Positions 37,033 through 49,567 of a stretch of 64,000 bases of DNA are shown here, piece by piece. Position 1 is the first letter of the stretch; the number at the start of each line of letters is the position of its first letter. Location: positions 62,001-126,000 of the forward strand of contig JAJNNY010000032.1 of assembly GCA_022453515.1 (NCBI GenBank), given 5' to 3'. A program made the translations under genes and the position numbers. The stretch is from Astrocystis sublimbata (taxonomy: Eukaryota; Ascomycota; Sordariomycetes; Xylariales; Xylariaceae). The notes under the pieces are model-generated. The model saw only the letters and a program-made list of their open reading frames with translations, was not told the origin of the DNA and made no database searches.

Positions 37033-39681
37033 TTATGAAACATAAACATAAGATGACCCTTCTCTCTCAATGTACTCCTTCTCGATCAATCTAGACTCGA
37101 TTAGTGACATGTGGTACGGATGGATGGCATACGAAGTAACAACTTACTTCTCAATGTTTTGCTTGATCTCTGACGTATCAACAGCTCCGCGTTTCTTGGT
37201 TTGATTGATGACCTCGGCCACCAGGTTGGCATGGGACATCGTCTTACGACTCTTCATGATGCGAACAATTGCGGCCTGCGTCTCAAACTGCCTGTCCCGG
37301 TGCACTTTCTCATGCGTTTCCTTGTTTTCTTCTTTAGTCTCCTTGAGTTGGATTTGATTGATCTTGATGCGGAATTTGGGGTCCGAAAAGGTCTTGTTGA
37401 CTACGAACGTATCTGTCGGATTTATGCTCTTGCCTTTCGGAGTCTTGGAAACAACGCGGACCTTGCCACATGCCAGCGACTGCAACGTGCGGTCTAAATC
37501 TTGGCCACTCAGTCCAGAACGCTCGGCAATGTGTTGATAGGACAGTGGCTCATCGGTTTGGTTGAAAAGAGTCAGGATGACAGCTTGATAGGCACTGACA
37601 AGCAATTCTTTAGACCCCTTATTGAAGCGTGCTTTCACAACGCAATGAGCAAGGGTATGCTTCCAGGTGAGCCGCCGTCCAGTGTGCTTGTTGACATAGT
37701 ACGCACCGAACTGCTCGATATGAGATGCAACTTCGTCAGGTAGCACCAGTTGTGTATCGCGGTACGTGGGCCACGCCGCCGATGACAAGACGCTAACATT
37801 GAGGTCGAGGTTGCCTTTGGCATGGCCGTTGCGCTCACGCCACGTTTTGTACGAGACCATCTCATCACGGGCCGTCTGTTGGTCCTTAAACATTTGTTCG
37901 AGGTTACGGGTGAAGTCGGAGCCACATTCGCTTTTTAGTTTCGCAAGCATGCTTCTTTCCGCATCCGCGCTGGCGCTTCGGCCCATTAGTAGCCTCCGCG
38001 CGAGGTCCTGCTTGTAGAAAGCTTCGAAGACGCCTTTGCCTTCGATGAAACGAAAGAGCTCGAGGACTTTGTCTAGTTGCCGGTCCAACTCGGCATCCTC
38101 GTCGCCCGTGCTGGCCTGGCCACTTCTCTCCGCATCCATGCGATCCTGGGCATCGGAGATGAGTGAAGGTGGGAGAGTCTTTAGACCACCGCGAAGGAGC
38201 ATATCGATATACTTGGCAATCATCTCACCAACCTGCGAAGTCCCTGTACTCCGTGACGCTGTGTTGTTCTGGTCATTGATAAAGTTTTCAAATGCTTGTC
38301 TCAAGCCTTGTGCCATGAAATCGTCCCTGTTGAAGGCGTCTCTCACCATGACGTCTAGAGCCTTCCTGAACTCGAGCAATCGTACTATCATCTCATCTCC
38401 CCTGGCGGTATCATTGACGATTTCCGAGCCAGCACTCTTGATGTACTCTTCCCACGGCCCTTTCAGCCTTCTCTGAAGGTTACTCAACCGTAGCAGATCG
38501 TATAGGGCCTTCACGGAGTCTACAGAATTTTCGTCCAGCAGCTTGCCTATACTGCCGGTATCTAACAATTTTTCGGAATAGTTTTCGATCAAGACAAGGT
38601 GCGCTTCGTCCATAAGCTGTCGCTTGGTAGTACTGTCGAAGTTGAACGCATTACAGCGATCGTCTTCGCGAGACAAAAGCTTCTCACAGGCAGATATATA
38701 GGACTTGAGGGAAGCGGCGCTGCGCTCCTCGGCAAACGTGTGCAGATAGGTACTGGAAGACTTCAAGAATCGGGGCTCAAATGACTTGCTGTAGATGTTC
38801 AGGACGTGCAGCATAGTGATGGAGTCACGTAATAGTGCGGGATCAAACTGCGACTCGCCTCTTCGGTCATGGTCAACCAGCTCGCATATGCCTGCGAGGG
38901 AGGGTGACTGTACAGACACGGATGCCATTTCCCGGAAAAGCTTAATAGCGAGATCATCGATCAGGTGAAGTTCCTTGTGATTCAGGAGGTAGGAACGGTC
39001 GAGATAACTGAAAACCGAACCGATGGTGGCCTTGGTGCGTTGTTAACATGGCACATGACACCTGTGGTATGGGAGGGGCTGGCGTACCGACTGCGCGTTC
39101 CAGATTACCCAGTGCTTGTGAAGGGCTCGGAGCATGTCGATGTTGGATGATCCGCCGTCTGCCACGATGGACCTCAGAAGAGGGCCGTTCACGTAAGCGT
39201 GGCACTTGGTGCGCAAAAGATCATACAGCCCAGCGGCGGCGCCATGGCGACATATATCCTCGACACCTTTGTACAGGGCGTGGAGAGCGCGGCGTGGCTC
39301 CTGCTGGTGGAAGATGGCATCGAGAGCGTCAGCCAGTTCCTGCTTCCTCTTCTCGTAATAGGGCTCGAGGTCGCCTGGCGGGGGCGAGGGGCGCAGTCTG
39401 TTGATGACCAACTTCTTGGGACCCTCGAAGGGGCGGGCGGGCCGGGCCATGTGGACGACGGCCGGCCTCTTCCCCAAGGTCTTGCTCATGGCGGAGGGTG
39501 CCGGGGCACTCAGGCCAGCGGCTCGGTGCCTCTTATGCTCGGAGCCGTGGGAGGAGAGGCCGGGCTGGCGGTGGGGGGCGAAGGCGTCGGACTCGGGCAG
39601 TCTCCGTTTCGAGGGGATGGCTGCGTTGGCGGCAGCAGGATGGGTCGGGCCGTCGGAAGACAAGCGGGAGGTTGGAGGCAT
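37033..39681 (-). CDS. cul4: Cullin-4, scaffold of CRL4 ubiquitin ligases
   Basis: Exons 39681-39088, 39030-37148 and 37090-37033 give 844 aa. A basic, Pro/Ser-rich N-terminal extension of about 90 residues precedes the cullin-4 hallmark KKLVINRL. The cullin repeats follow, including SVFSYLDRSYLLNHKEL at the first junction and the cullin homology core (FEAFYKQDLARRLLMGRSAS, AWPTYRD, LTWKHTLAHCVVKA, LQSLACGKVRVVSKTPKGK, FRIKINQIQLKET). The C-terminal winged helix contains the neddylation motif IVRIMKSRKTMSH with acceptor K791, and the 18 final residues come from a tiny last exon. Cul4 with DDB1 and an Rbx1 RING subunit ubiquitinates nuclear substrates; in Neurospora it directs H3K9 methylation. 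That nuclear role here is inferred from orthology. The N-terminal tail is unusually long compared with animal CUL4A. Confidence 0.96.
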
Positions 39682-40809
39682 GGATAGGACCTGGCTCGGT
39701 CCTGCGGCAGGAAAGTTGGAATTGGTTGCTGTCGGTGGGACGTGCTCGTATGCGGAATATGCAATGATGACTGACGGACTGCTATGCGTGGTAGCCGAGG
39801 TAGCTACTTAATTGAGGCTGTGGGACATGTCGTCGATAATCGTGTCGGGTGTGCTGTGCGGTGTCTGGAGATGCAATGTCTGGAGATAGAGAGCCTGTGC
39901 AACGTCCAACACCTGTGATACTTACAGTACGCATAGTCGGTCTCAAAATGGGTCCTGCAGGTGGACGGACTCAGTGCGCGTGAAGCTCTTTATCGCCGCC
40001 CGCTAGGCACCTACCCCGGCATCTACTTCCGCATTATATAACAGCTTGCCCGCATATGTTGGTACCTTTCCGGGCATTTAGCTAGCATTCAGCTAAGGTA
40101 GGTACATTCCCGAACAGAGCTACATGGCGGGGCTGCACATCAGAGTCCGATACCCCACACAGTAGGTAGGTACTTGCAGACAACATGGAATTGCGGTCAG
40201 ATAGTACCACATGCAACATGTACGACGAGTGCATGATAATGATAGTAGATTATCCACAAGCTGTATTTTTACTATGCGAACTCTATTCGTATGAGTCACT
40301 AGATCTAGGTAGACAAGTAAGTATGCTTACATTGATCAAGATGCCGAATAACTTTGAAAAGCGGTGACTGGTGAGATTACAAGGACCACAAAGATGACAA
40401 AGCCAACTCTCCATTTGCATCCATAGGTCGGGTATCTCGCAGGTCATAGCTCTAGGTGCATGTAACGGGGCAGCGGAGACTCCACTTATTGCCTGATATG
40501 GTCACCCGCATCGCCACTACGCTAGAGCCCTTACGCATGCAATCCTGGTCGCCTGGCGCCGCGGCCCATCAGAGCCCATGTCAAAAAAACCCCCAGCGAC
40601 AAGACATCATCATCGTGGGCGAGCTAAGACGTTATGTCCGTCCGAGCAGATGACTAATTGACCGGCGTTGTCAGCTCTGGAAAACTTTCCTTTCTAGAAC
40701 TCAGAGCATCCAGCATTCCACTTCCGTCACTCAAGCTCTTAATCGCGCCATCCCTCCAGTCCAGCCAGTGTTATGTCCCGAGCTCTCCTCTGCAGCGTCT
40801 CAGCGTAAC
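39682..40809. promoter_or_regulatory. Divergent intergenic region CUL4 / ABC transporter
   Basis: 1.13 kb between two start codons on opposite strands, so it should hold both promoters. It contains GTAGGTA-type words at about 40095 and 40165. No coding ORF was recognised; the plus-strand frames overlapping 39.05-39.8 kb are antisense shadows of CUL4 exon 1. Confidence 0.5.
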
Positions 40810-43800
40810 ATGGTCATGCGATTCGGCGATCAATCCCAGGAGGTCCTCCAATTGACCGGATCGTTCACCGGCCACCGGCCCATCTTCGAGCTCGGAAACC
40901 ACTATCTCAGTGCTACAGACTCGACGAAGCAGCCGTTATGCGGTAACGACGAGGGCTGGGGCCCTCTCAGCCCCTTTCGATATGACTTCACCCCGTGTTT
41001 TGTCGATGTCTGGGTCTTCGCCGTCGCCGCCTTCGGGCTCGTCTGCGGGCCTCTGGCCATCTGGTACGTGCTGCGGAAGCGCAAGGCTGTTGCCATCGGC
41101 CAGGATTGGCATTTCTGGACCAAACAGGTAAGCAGACGCCACCCGTCGCCTTGAGCCCGAGAGCTTTCTTCCTCGTGACGCCGCGTGAACTTTGGGTCGC
41201 TGACAGTAACGGTGCGCAGTCTTTGCTCGTTCTTGTGATTGCCGATATCGCTGTCCAACTTGCTATCCAGATCGTAAACTTCCCCGGAATATGGCCCAGA
41301 GACTTTCGATTTCTCACCACTCTCGCGACTTTGTTGTCGCTCGGTGTCATGTTCGCCGTTCAATGGCTGGAGCACAACCGGTCGCGAAATGCCAACGGCG
41401 TGGTTTTGTTCTACTGGCTGCTGCTGCTGATTGCGTTTGCTGTCAAGCTCCGATCCTTGGTTTCTCAGCAGCTATATGTGAAGAATCAGACATACTTCAT
41501 CACTTATACTGTTGGAGTAGGTCTGTCCGTGTTCGCGTTCTTGTTCGAGTGGCTGTGGCCGAAACGCGATACCTTATACGAGGTACTCGTCGACGAGGAC
41601 GGCGTGGAATGCCCCCAGGAGTATGCGACGATATTCTCGCGTCTTTCATTCTCGTGGATGACCCCCATGATGAAGTTCGGGTACAAGCAGTATCTCACCG
41701 AGGAAGATCTATGGGGTCTGTCTCCAGACAGCACTACCCGCGCAACAGGCGGCCGCTTCGAAAGCGCTTGGCAATATGAGTTGGCGCATCGGAAGAAGCC
41801 CAGCCTCTGGATAGCCCTCTTCAAAGCCTATGGTGGCCCTTACACAGGGGCAGCCGTCTACAAGCTCATCAATGACCTCTCTGCTTTCGCGCAGCCTCAA
41901 CTATTGCGCTACTTGATCAGTTTTGTGGATTCGTATGGCAAGGGCAAGCAGCCCCAGCCGCCCATCAAGGGTGCCGCTATAGCGCTTGCCATGTTCTTTG
42001 TCGCAACATTGCAAACCACGATGATCGTAAGTTAACTGTCTTGAATACTCTAAGACGCACTATTGTTGACAAGACACTAGCATCAATACTTCCAATTGGC
42101 CTTCGTTACAGGAATGCAGATCAAATCTGGCTTGACTTCAGCGATTTATAAAAAGTCACTCAAGCTTTCAAATGAGGGCCGCTCTTCCAAGACCACTGGT
42201 GACATCGTCAATTACATGGCTGTTGACGGCCAGCGGCTCCAGGACTTGACTCAGTTCGCCCAGCAAGCGTGGTCTGCTCCTTTCCAGATCACCATATGCA
42301 TGATTTCACTATATCAGCTCGTGGGTTGGTCCATGTTGTCTGGAATCGGCGTCATGCTTATCATGATCCCCATCAATGGCTTCATTGCTCGCTTTATGAA
42401 GCGATTGCAGAAACAGCAAATGAAGAACAAAGATGCGCGTAGTCGACTGATTGCCGAAATCATCAACAACATGAAGAGCATCAAGCTTTACGCATGGAGT
42501 ACCGCCTTCATGAACAAGCTCAACTTTGTCAGGAATGACTTGGAACTCAAAAACCTTCGCAGGATTGGCGCTGGACAAGCATTCGCCAACTTCACTTGGT
42601 CCACCACCCCGTTCCTTGTCTCTTGTTCCACTTTTGCAATCTTCGTTTGGACGCACGACACTCCTTTGAGCACCGACATTGTCTTTCCCTGCCTTGCTCT
42701 GTTCAATCTGCTAACCTTCCCGCTCGCTGTGCTGCCCATGGTAATTACTTCGATAATCGAGGCCACCGTTGCTGCCACTCGCCTGAGTGACTACTTAAAC
42801 GCGGAAGAAATTCAACCTGATGCTGTCGAGCTCGGTCCCGCCCCAGAGGCGCGAGGGGACGATGCGGTAGTCATTCGCAAAGGCACATTTTCGTGGAATC
42901 GTCATGAGACAAAGACCGTTCTGCAGAATATTGACTTCAGAGCCCACAAAGGCGACCTCATATGTGTCGTCGGCCGAGTTGGCACAGGCAAATCATCCCT
43001 TCTACAAAGTATCCTCGGCGACCTATGGAAAACCGAGGGCGAAGTCCGTGTCAATGGAACAGTGGCATATGCTGCTCAGCAGTCGTGGATCATGAACGCC
43101 ACCGTCAAGGAGAACATCATCTTTGGCTACCGATATGACTCGAATTTCTACGAAAAGACGGTGAAAGCATGTGCCCTTCTGGACGATTTTGCGCAACTCC
43201 CTGACGGAGATGAGACGGTTGTTGGTGAACGCGGCATTTCTCTGAGTGGTGGCCAAAAAGCACGAGTCTCTCTTGCTCGTGCTGTTTATGCCCGAGCCGA
43301 CATTTATCTGCTCGACGACTGTCTATCTGCTGTTGATTCTCACGTGGCTCGGCATATAGTAGAGAACGTCTTGGGACCCGAAGGTCTTCTCAGCTCCAAG
43401 TGTCGAATTCTTGCCACCAACGCCATCCCTGTTCTCAGCAACGCTGATTACATATATCAGTTGAAAGGAGGTGAGATCGTGGAGAGTGGAACATTCCGTC
43501 AGCTGATTGCCATGAAAGGCGGCATCGCCGATTTAATCAAGGGTTCTGGAAAGGACTCGGCCCCATCTACCTCGGTTGCTAGCTCTTCGAGCTCTGGTCC
43601 TGATGGGTCTACAAGTGAAACATCAACATACATTGAGCCCGAAGGCCACCAGGACAAAGAGGAGATCGAGGAGGCCCAAGAAGGTTTGGCTGAGCTGGCA
43701 CCCATTAAGACTGGGGCCTCATCAACTCTTCAGCATCGCAGAGGCAGCATGGGGACTTTGAGGCGAGCGAGTGCTGCCAGTTTCAGAGGCCCGAGAGGAA

Positions 43801-45877
43801 AACTTGGCGACGAGGAAGAGTCCAGGGGCAGAACTCACCAGTCGAAAGAACACTTGGAGCAGGGCAAAGTCAAGTGGGACGTTTACTTTGAATATGCCAA
43901 AACAAGTAATCTCGTTGCCGTAAGCATTTATCTGTTCACATTGATTGCGGCACAAACTGGTTCGATTGGTGGCAGCGTTTGGCTCAAGAACTGGTCAGAG
44001 CGAAACAGCGCAGCTGGTGGTAACCCCGACGTTGGCAAATATCTCGGTATCTACTTTGCCTTTGGCGTAGGATCTGCTGCATTATCGGTTGTGCAAACTC
44101 TTATCCTATGGATCTTCTGTTCCATCGAGGCATCAAGAAAACTGCACGAGCGAATGGCGACGGCCATCTTCCGAGCGCCCATGTCTTTCTTCGATACTAC
44201 TCCAGCCGGAAGAATCTTGAATCGGTTTTCGAGCGATATTTACAGGTTGGACGAGATCCTGGCACGAACTTTCAATATGCTTTTTATCAATTTCGCCCGC
44301 TCCGCTTTTACCCTCGTCGTTATCTCGGTCGGTACGCCGGCTTTCGTTGGCTTGATTATTCCACTGGGTGCAGTGTATTACTGGGTTCAGCGATACTACC
44401 TTCGCACGTCGCGAGAACTCAAACGGTTGGATAGTGTTAGTCGAAGTCCTATATACGCACACTTCCAGGAATCTCTCGGTGGCATCAATACCATCCGGGC
44501 GTATCGTCAGCAAGGGAGGTTCGAGCAGGAGAACGAATATCGGGTTGATTCCAATCTCCGCGCCTACTTTCCTTCCATTAGTGCCAATAGATGGTTGGCG
44601 GTCCGTCTTGAGTTTCTCGGTGCCGTCATCATCCTAGGAGCTGCCGGGTTTGCCATTGTCTCTGTCACAAACCACAGCGGGCTAAGTCCAGGCATGGTGG
44701 GTCTGGCGATGTCTTATGCTCTCCAGATCACCACCTCTCTGAACTGGATCGTGCGTCAGACGGTAGAGGTGGAGACCAACATCGTCTCCGTGGAGCGTAT
44801 TCTTGAATATGCGCGTCTACCAAGTGAGGCTCCAGAAATCGTCTCACGTAACCGTCCCTCTGTCGCCTGGCCTGCGAATGGCGCGGTCGAATTCCGCAAC
44901 TACAGCGCGCGCTATCGTGAAGGCTTAGATTTGGTATTGAAGAATATCAATCTTGATATCAAGTCACACGAGAAAATTGGCGTGGTTGGACGAACAGGCG
45001 CTGGGAAATCATCGCTAACATTAGCTCTATTTCGGCTCATCGAGGCTGATACTGGCAACATCAACATTGACGATCTAGACACATCAAAAATCGGGTTACT
45101 GGACCTGCGACGACGCCTCGCCATTATTCCTCAAGACGCCGCTCTATTTGAGGGCACAGTTCGTGATAACCTTGACCCTGGGCATGTTCATGATGACACG
45201 GAATTGTGGAGTGTACTTGGTAAGTCTAATGCTAATTGATCATTAACCTCCCTCGTCACCAGTACTTGTGACATTTTCTTCTGTGTTCAGCTACTAATGT
45301 TGCTCTAGATCACGCGCGATTGAAGGAGCATGTCTCAAGCATGGACGGTGGCCTTGAGGCAACAATAAATGAAGGAGGTAAGTGATGAACGATACTCCTA
45401 TTCTGTCTTTCGGCTCTCATGTCCTGTATTACACATTGGTCTTCCTGCAACGCATAACAATCAGGGGATATGACAGTACATGGTATCTTACACAATTGAA
45501 TAAACATGACTTTCAATTTCGTTAAACCTACTGACATTATTCTCTTTCTAGGCTCGAATCTATCGGCAGGCCAACGACAATTGATTTCTTTGGCCCGCGC
45601 TATGCTTACACCATCTAATATTCTTGTCTTGGATGAAGCCACAGCTGCCGTCGATGTAGAGACAGATGCTATGCTTCAAACCACGCTACGTTCCGATATC
45701 TTCTCTCATCGCACAATTATCACCGTTGCCCACCGCATCAATACTATTATGGACAGTGACAGGGTAGTCGTCCTTAATAAGGGCGAGGTGGCAGAGTTTG
45801 ATACCCCCCAAGCCCTCATCAAGAAGAAGGGCTTGTTCTACAGTTTAGTAAAGCAGTCAGGTCTCGACACGGAGTAG
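40810..45877 (+). CDS. ABCC/MRP-type full ABC transporter (Ycf1/Bpt1-like)
   Basis: Five exons (40810..41127, 41220..42026, 42081..45219, 45309..45377, 45552..45877) encode 1552 aa. The order is TMD0 (N-terminal ~250 aa, five predicted helices), the L0 linker with [16 protein letters not shown]1, NBD1, a Ser/acidic linker, TMD2 and NBD2. NBD1 has Walker [10 protein letters not shown] (~672), signature LSGGQKAR (~762) and Walker [13 protein letters not shown] (~782). The Asp in place of the catalytic Glu is the usual ABCC asymmetry. NBD2 has Walker [10 protein letters not shown] (~1344), signature LSAGQRQ (~1449) and Walker [13 protein letters not shown]. Such pumps load glutathione conjugates, heavy-metal thiolates or bile-acid-like anions into vacuoles. 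Substrate is unassigned. The last three exons split NBD2, and single-ORF predictions would lose its signature motif. The start is the first ATG; a longer open frame begins at GTG. Confidence 0.96.
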
Positions 45878-47381
45878 GACCTTGCACATTTGTAGAACAT
45901 TTTTCAATTTACTAAAACACATTGTACCAACTATGAGTTCACTCTATGATGTGCTTGTCGTGATCATACGTAGTTGTGCGGTTAGGCACGATGTCATCGT
46001 TCGGTATTCAATGCCTGCTAGACCAGCCTTGTCAGACTGTTGCCGAGTAGTCTCTGACGGTTCAAGTATAATACGGCGATTTTCGTCAAAGTTGGCATGC
46101 GCCTTCGAGATTAAGAAACCATTCTTGAGCCCCTGCGGGTTTCGTAACACACTTAAATCAACTTGTGTGTGAATGGGTTTCCAGATCGGAGTGGTGACGA
46201 TTTGGGAGAAGATGGCTGCATGCGGATCGATTCATCCATGTCATCCGCCATCGTCATGCATGCAAGAGCGGTCATAGGGCCTTGAGATCGAGTAAGTAAT
46301 CAAAGGGAGCCATTGTTTCCTACTGAGGGGATGGAAGGGAGAGACCTTAATGCGTAATCGTGCAGAATATACGATTTGCATTCCCCAGCCCAGCCCTAAT
46401 CCATACAGAGAGATTCGCGGTGTAGAGATCGAGGCAATAACATGTGTTGGGTTGCAAGTTATTTCTGGTTCTCGGGTCGTACCACCGATTCGAAAGGGGA
46501 TGTCTTATTTCCGAATCTGTCGACATGCTTGACCATCGACCGCGCTATTAGTGGCCGACAGCTTTCCAGATGCTGGCTTGTCTCACCATCTCGTGCGTGG
46601 AAAGTTGCCCTCTTCTGCGGGCTGGAGTGCCACATCCTGGACGCGTTGATTTCGATGGTGCTTCATTAGTGGCCACATCGATCTCCTCGTTGTATACCGC
46701 CTCACTGCCGGCCCCGCAGCCGACGGACGCCATTTGGTGTGTGGTGAATTACTTACACGCGGCAAAATATCTGAATTAGTCGGTCAGCCAGCCATCGCGC
46801 CGTTGCTGACATCCCTCGTGCAGGAGCTCATGTAGGGGGCTCGTGCATCGTTATGCAACAACAACGAATTAGGTAAAAATGGACGAGACTCCCGAATCTC
46901 TTCTAGTCATTGTCTTGATTGGAAGTCTGATAGGCTATTCGAGTTTCTTACCTAGACGTAACGAACAGGCTACGGCTTTTCTCGCAGCCGCATATCTACG
47001 CAGGACTAATGCATAAGGCCAGTTGACGACAGTCAAGCAAAAATAGCCGAGCCTAATGACGAGCGGACCCCGCGACGTTCCAATCGGTCAGATACCGCCT
47101 GCATGTACATATGAGTATGCATATGTGAAAGCATGTAAGGTATGTAGGGCATCTCTGATGGAGACAGGAGCCAAGATCCTGCAAAGTCTAGAACGACGAT
47201 GGGGGCGATCGATAAGAACTGCGATCAACACGCAGCTAGACGCGTGGCGGTGAGACTGCGGGCAGCTAGAACAAGTGCAATTCTCGAGAGAGAGCTGCCA
47301 CGATGCCTACTACTTACCTACATATGCACGCCTCCCTCTGCTTGTGCATCGGGAACGCTCTTCCAGGCCCGCAGGCGGCCA

Positions 47382-47399
47382 CACCACCACCACCACCAA
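47382..47399. repeat. CAC trinucleotide microsatellite
   Basis: Five CAC units followed by CAA in non-coding DNA. Confidence 0.8.
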
Positions 47400-47979
47400 C
47401 ATATTCAGCACGCAGCTAGCTAGCTGTTGACTGCATGGGTTTGCATCGAACCAGAGTTCACACAGTTAGGGGCATTGTACACCCATCATGCACGTGGTGG
47501 TAGAAACGGACTAGATCTTGAAGCTCTGGCGTCGACGACATAGGTGCCTCGTCTGCCGTGTAACGAGATACCAGCAACGGAGAGCAAGATGACGGGCGCC
47601 ATTGGGGGGAAAGGGGAGGAAGCAAGTAAGTAAGTCTCCATCTGAATTTCAACTCGTCAAGCCTGCGATGCAGGTGATGCGCATGCATGGGATAAACAAC
47701 ATTTTGCGTACTTAGGCATTAGGGTCGGATGTGGCAGCCTGCTCACTCCAATTATACATGGCAGTAAATGAAACTGAAAAAAACCTGTTGATCTTTGCCC
47801 TCCCTCGCATTCTTGTCAAGGCATGAGTGGCTGGGAGGCGTGTATTGGGTAGCTCTGAGGAGGGGAAGCGTCCGGTTGGATGAGCAATGTCGCTGTGGTT
47901 GATTAGGGGCTTTGTGAAATCCCGGCCAATTCCCAGGTGCTTGGGTCCGTCTGTGTGGAACTTTTCTTATTCTCCCGCG

Positions 47980-48028
47980 TACCTACTTACTTAAGTACTT
48001 ACTTAAGTACCTACCTAGGTAGGTACTT
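47980..48028. repeat. Palindrome cluster with 24-bp perfect inverted repeat
   Basis: A run of ACTTACTTAAGT units leads into a perfect 24-bp palindrome at 48005-48028. Its centre is CCTAGG and its half-site is AAGTACCTACCT. ACTTAAGT is itself palindromic and occurs twice just before it. All bases in the 49-nt stretch fit TACCTA/TACTTA-type words. Confidence 0.9.
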
Positions 48029-49539
48029 TGGGACAGGCTGTAAGCCTTTGCGAGTAACAGCGCCTAGTCCAATCATGTCACGCCCGCATTGATTTCTCTT
48101 GGGGTTCTTGCGATGTCAGCCTATAAGCAGTAATCAGAAGAGGCTTTCAATGCTTGCCTGGACACTCTACCAATGAAGATTCTTTGCTTGCCAACGCCGT
48201 GCACATTATTTTTGTTTTCCCACAGCAATAGCAACCCAAAGCTCGTAGTACGATTATGGACTCTTTTTGGATATATGGGACGAGCGTCATACCACGTTAG
48301 TGTCTACATCTTACTCAACTTCATCCCTAGGGCACCTAGCCACCGCTCGTGAATATTGCCTACCTAGGTAGGTCGGCAACTCTGTAAAGTAGAGGGCCTC
48401 GGGCCGTTCGGCTTCGGATTGGAAATCTACTTACGCCAACAGGCGGAAGGGAAGTATGCCGAGGGGCTGCAGCATCTGCTGGGATATTACTTTCGATACT
48501 GCCTGCGTAGTGTCTTGTGGCTTTTCACTTAACACAGTACAGCGCAGCCTCTACGCCTTTTGTTACCAAGAATGCCATAACGGTGGCGATTTTATCGTTA
48601 ACCCAACCGATCTGATGGAGGTAATGCGTAGGGCTATGCTTAATAAATGTCGAAAGGATGAGTCTCACATGAGGCCGCGCCCAGACAGCTGGGATCTGCC
48701 TTGCCCTATCCTAGTTTGTATGAAGATACTTACAAGCTTGGTTCAGCTTACCTTCTCGAACCGTTCTTATTGATTAAGGTCTTACGCGGGAAGGTCCTGC
48801 TGTAATTAGAGAGGAGACAGTTCTACCAGCGGCATGTGTCTACTACTCCCACCCAATCACACAATGCTCGGCAATCAAAGGAGAGTCACTATTGATTAGC
48901 CAGACCCTAACAATACCTCACCCTGGGAACTACTGAGACAGACGTTCTTTGTTCGCTGCTGCTGAGACATGGCTGGAGACAAGCCCGTTGAAATGATGTG
49001 GGGCACAAGGTTCACGGCTGCTGAGGTTTGGTAACAAAGCATAAGGAAACGTGGCCTGTGCCTTGTTATTACAAAGAAACTATCTGGTAGGCGACTTCTT
49101 CCACTTTCCGATCTCTTTACTGTTCCACATTGGTGATGTGGATGGGTGGGTGATTGAGGAGCTTGGAGCGGTTTACAAGCCTTGTACTAGGATTTGGCAA
49201 CTAGGCACCAACTGGTAGTAGGTAGTGGTTGGCAACATCATGCAGTTTAGCATCTGTGTTCACTCGACTATGATCAATAACCAAGATGCTTCTAAGCCAA
49301 TACACATGGCACAACATCTAGCAGGGGTAGGCTAAAAGTATGTATGTTAGTAGCTAGCATTCCCAACGTTTAAACTGAAACATTCAAACGGAGGCTCTTC
49401 TACTTATTAAAGAGCAGTTCCAAGTGTAACAATATATTATAAGAAAATGAGCTACATTGCAAAATGGAGAACGTTTAACTAAGCTTAACATTAAATGTTT
49501 ATAATATATAATTTCCAATGACCGCGTAACCATATAACT

Positions 49540-49567
49540 CTTTATTCATTGAGTCTTTATTCATTGA
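49540..49567. repeat. 13-nt direct duplication in AT-rich patch
   Basis: CTTTATTCATTGA is present twice, separated by GT. It lies in an AT-rich, CpG-poor stretch (about 49330-49570) that could be decayed repeat DNA. Confidence 0.8.

Noticed and set aside
39048..39811. Overlapping plus-strand open frames opposite CUL4 exon 1
   Set aside because: Antisense shadows of a GC-rich coding exon. The sense strand encodes the conserved cullin-4 N-terminus.
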